Shown piece by piece: positions 5,703-6,438 of a stretch of 6,438 nucleotides of DNA. Numbering within the stretch: position 1 is the stretch's first letter; every line of letters starts with the position of its first letter. Source of the stretch: AG-12 sp035531535. Lineage in GTDB: Bacteria; Chloroflexota; Dormibacteria; Aeolococcales; Bog-877. Where the stretch lies: NCBI GenBank assembly GCA_035531535.1, contig DATKSV010000176.1, forward strand, positions 1 through 6,438, read 5' to 3'. The position numbers and the translations under genes are program-made. Below the pieces are notes generated by a model that ran no database searches, was not told the DNA's origin, and worked only from the letters and a program-made list of their open reading frames with translations.

Positions 5703-6438
5703 CGCGGCCGCATGGGCATGGGGCTACCAAGGGCGCCAGCGCTGCCATTCCCAGGGTGCCGCTCGTCCGTCGGCGGAAGATCTGGCAGATTCATTGCCAA
5801 GGTTCTTGGACCCCGACGACCCGGTGTGCCGGCCGCACTCGTGGGTCGGGACCGAGAGCCGAGGCGGTCGGTGCTCGCCTTCACAGCGGGCACGGTCCGA
5901 GCCCGGAGCAGCCCGAGGCGTTCCCGTCCTAACCCGCCATGATCGGAAGTTATCGGCCCAGTGGCCAGCGCCGATGGAACCTGCTGAGCCCACGGCAGGG
6001 GCCGGCACTTCGCGGTCGAGGACCAGCGTGCCTGGCGGACTTGTCTCGACGGCTATCAGCGGCGGCGGGACTCCGCCGGGTGGACCAGCCAGCGGCGGTC
6101 GCGGCTGTCACCCGGGCTCCGAGCATCATTTCGGGACGGCTCGGGGAGGCTCGCAGACCCGCCCCTGCCAAGGCCCGGCTGGTGCGCTGCCCAAGGGCAC
6201 GCCCCCGCGGCCCGCTCCCGGCGCTGTCATCTGGCGGGCCTGAGGTGGGTGCCGGCGTCCGGCCGACCTGGGGCTGGCGCTGAGGTCGAACTCGACCCGA
6301 CCGAACCCAGCAAATCCTCAGCCGCCGCTAAGAGCGCTCCCAGTCGATAGGAGCTCAATTGGAACCAAGCGACTGGCGGTCCGGACTTGAAGCGGGACTG
6401 AGGTTCTACCCCCAAATGGCTCTTCACGCTCTCCTCTC
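5703..6438. other. 3' flank with no supported gene
   Basis: Open frames on both strands are short or compositionally skewed (Arg, Pro, Gly, Ser) and none shows a recognisable motif. A small hairpin CGGCGG-GACT-CCGCCG sits at 6063-6078. A spaced inverted repeat lies near the right edge (listed separately). I see no tRNA or rRNA signature, no tandem repeat array and no insertion-sequence ends. The last roughly 140 bases are visibly less GC-rich than the rest, which might mark the approach to a promoter or a gene beyond the window. Confidence 0.5.
6340..6376. repeat. Spaced inverted repeat, 7-base arms
   Basis: CCAGTCG (6340-6346) and CGACTGG (6370-6376) are exact reverse complements separated by 23 bases. 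The repeat lies in the comparatively AT-richer end of the window, and an 8-base palindrome GTCCGGAC follows at 6379-6386. It could be a protein-binding site or a weak stem-loop. Arms of this length can arise by chance in this much sequence, so the functional value is open. Confidence 0.3.

Noticed and set aside
5467..6243. A 258-codon + strand frame starting inside the second MutS-like gene
   Set aside because: Its first part is a shadow of the MutS-like C-terminus and the rest is low-complexity without motifs.
6380..6425. Possible tRNA T-arm (GGTTCTACCCCC) near the right edge
   Set aside because: The arm does not close as a T-stem, and no acceptor, D-arm or anticodon stem can be assembled around it.
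6227..6427. A minus-strand frame of 66 codons with GTG start and AGGAGAG upstream near the right edge
   Set aside because: The ribosome-site match is fair, but the product matches nothing and its end is Ser/Ala/Pro/Arg-rich. The Shine-Dalgarno match may be chance, so I do not call a gene.
1..6438. CRISPR array, insertion sequence, or phage genes
   Set aside because: I see no regularly spaced repeats, no transposase or integrase motifs and no phage structural proteins on either strand.

Overview
The window is high-GC DNA (about 70% G+C by eye) with strong G/C preference at third codon positions. All supported genes lie on the + strand. Short overlaps (GTGA, TTGA), GTG and TTG starts and a promoter shaped for a leaderless transcript suggest a high-GC bacterium such as an actinomycete or a Chloroflexota-type soil lineage. 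This is inferred from style; no taxonomic marker gene is present.

Layout. Positions 1-972 hold the 3' part of a peptidase family M19 (membrane/renal dipeptidase-like) gene whose start lies before the window. A 216-base spacer follows. It ends in a perfect inverted repeat that overlaps a TACCCT -10-like element exactly where a leaderless promoter would sit. Then comes a type II toxin-antitoxin pair: a ribbon-helix-helix VapB-like antitoxin (1204-1458) and a PIN-domain VapC-like toxin (1455-1832). A long inverted repeat straddles the toxin stop codon and may be its terminator. The stretch 1833-2544 shows no convincing gene.

Positions 2545-5651 hold a two-gene operon of divergent MutS-like ATPases (516 and 519 residues). 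Each has an N-terminal helical region with a shared RQ-containing motif and a C-terminal MutS-type ATPase. Neither has room for the mismatch-recognition and connector domains of MutS. The genes overlap by TTGA, and a strong Shine-Dalgarno sequence inside the first gene serves the second, so the products are probably made in fixed ratio and may form a heterodimer. Both have Asn-Glu where canonical MutS has Asp-Glu in Walker B. Only the second keeps the Thr-His pair of the switch histidine. A GC-rich nested hairpin follows the second stop codon. The last roughly 740 bases carry no gene I can support, only small inverted repeats.

The dipeptidase, the toxin-antitoxin pair and the MutS-like operon look like three independent transcription units. 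The MutS-like pair is the least understood and most interesting part. The dipeptidase and TA module belong to well-known families.
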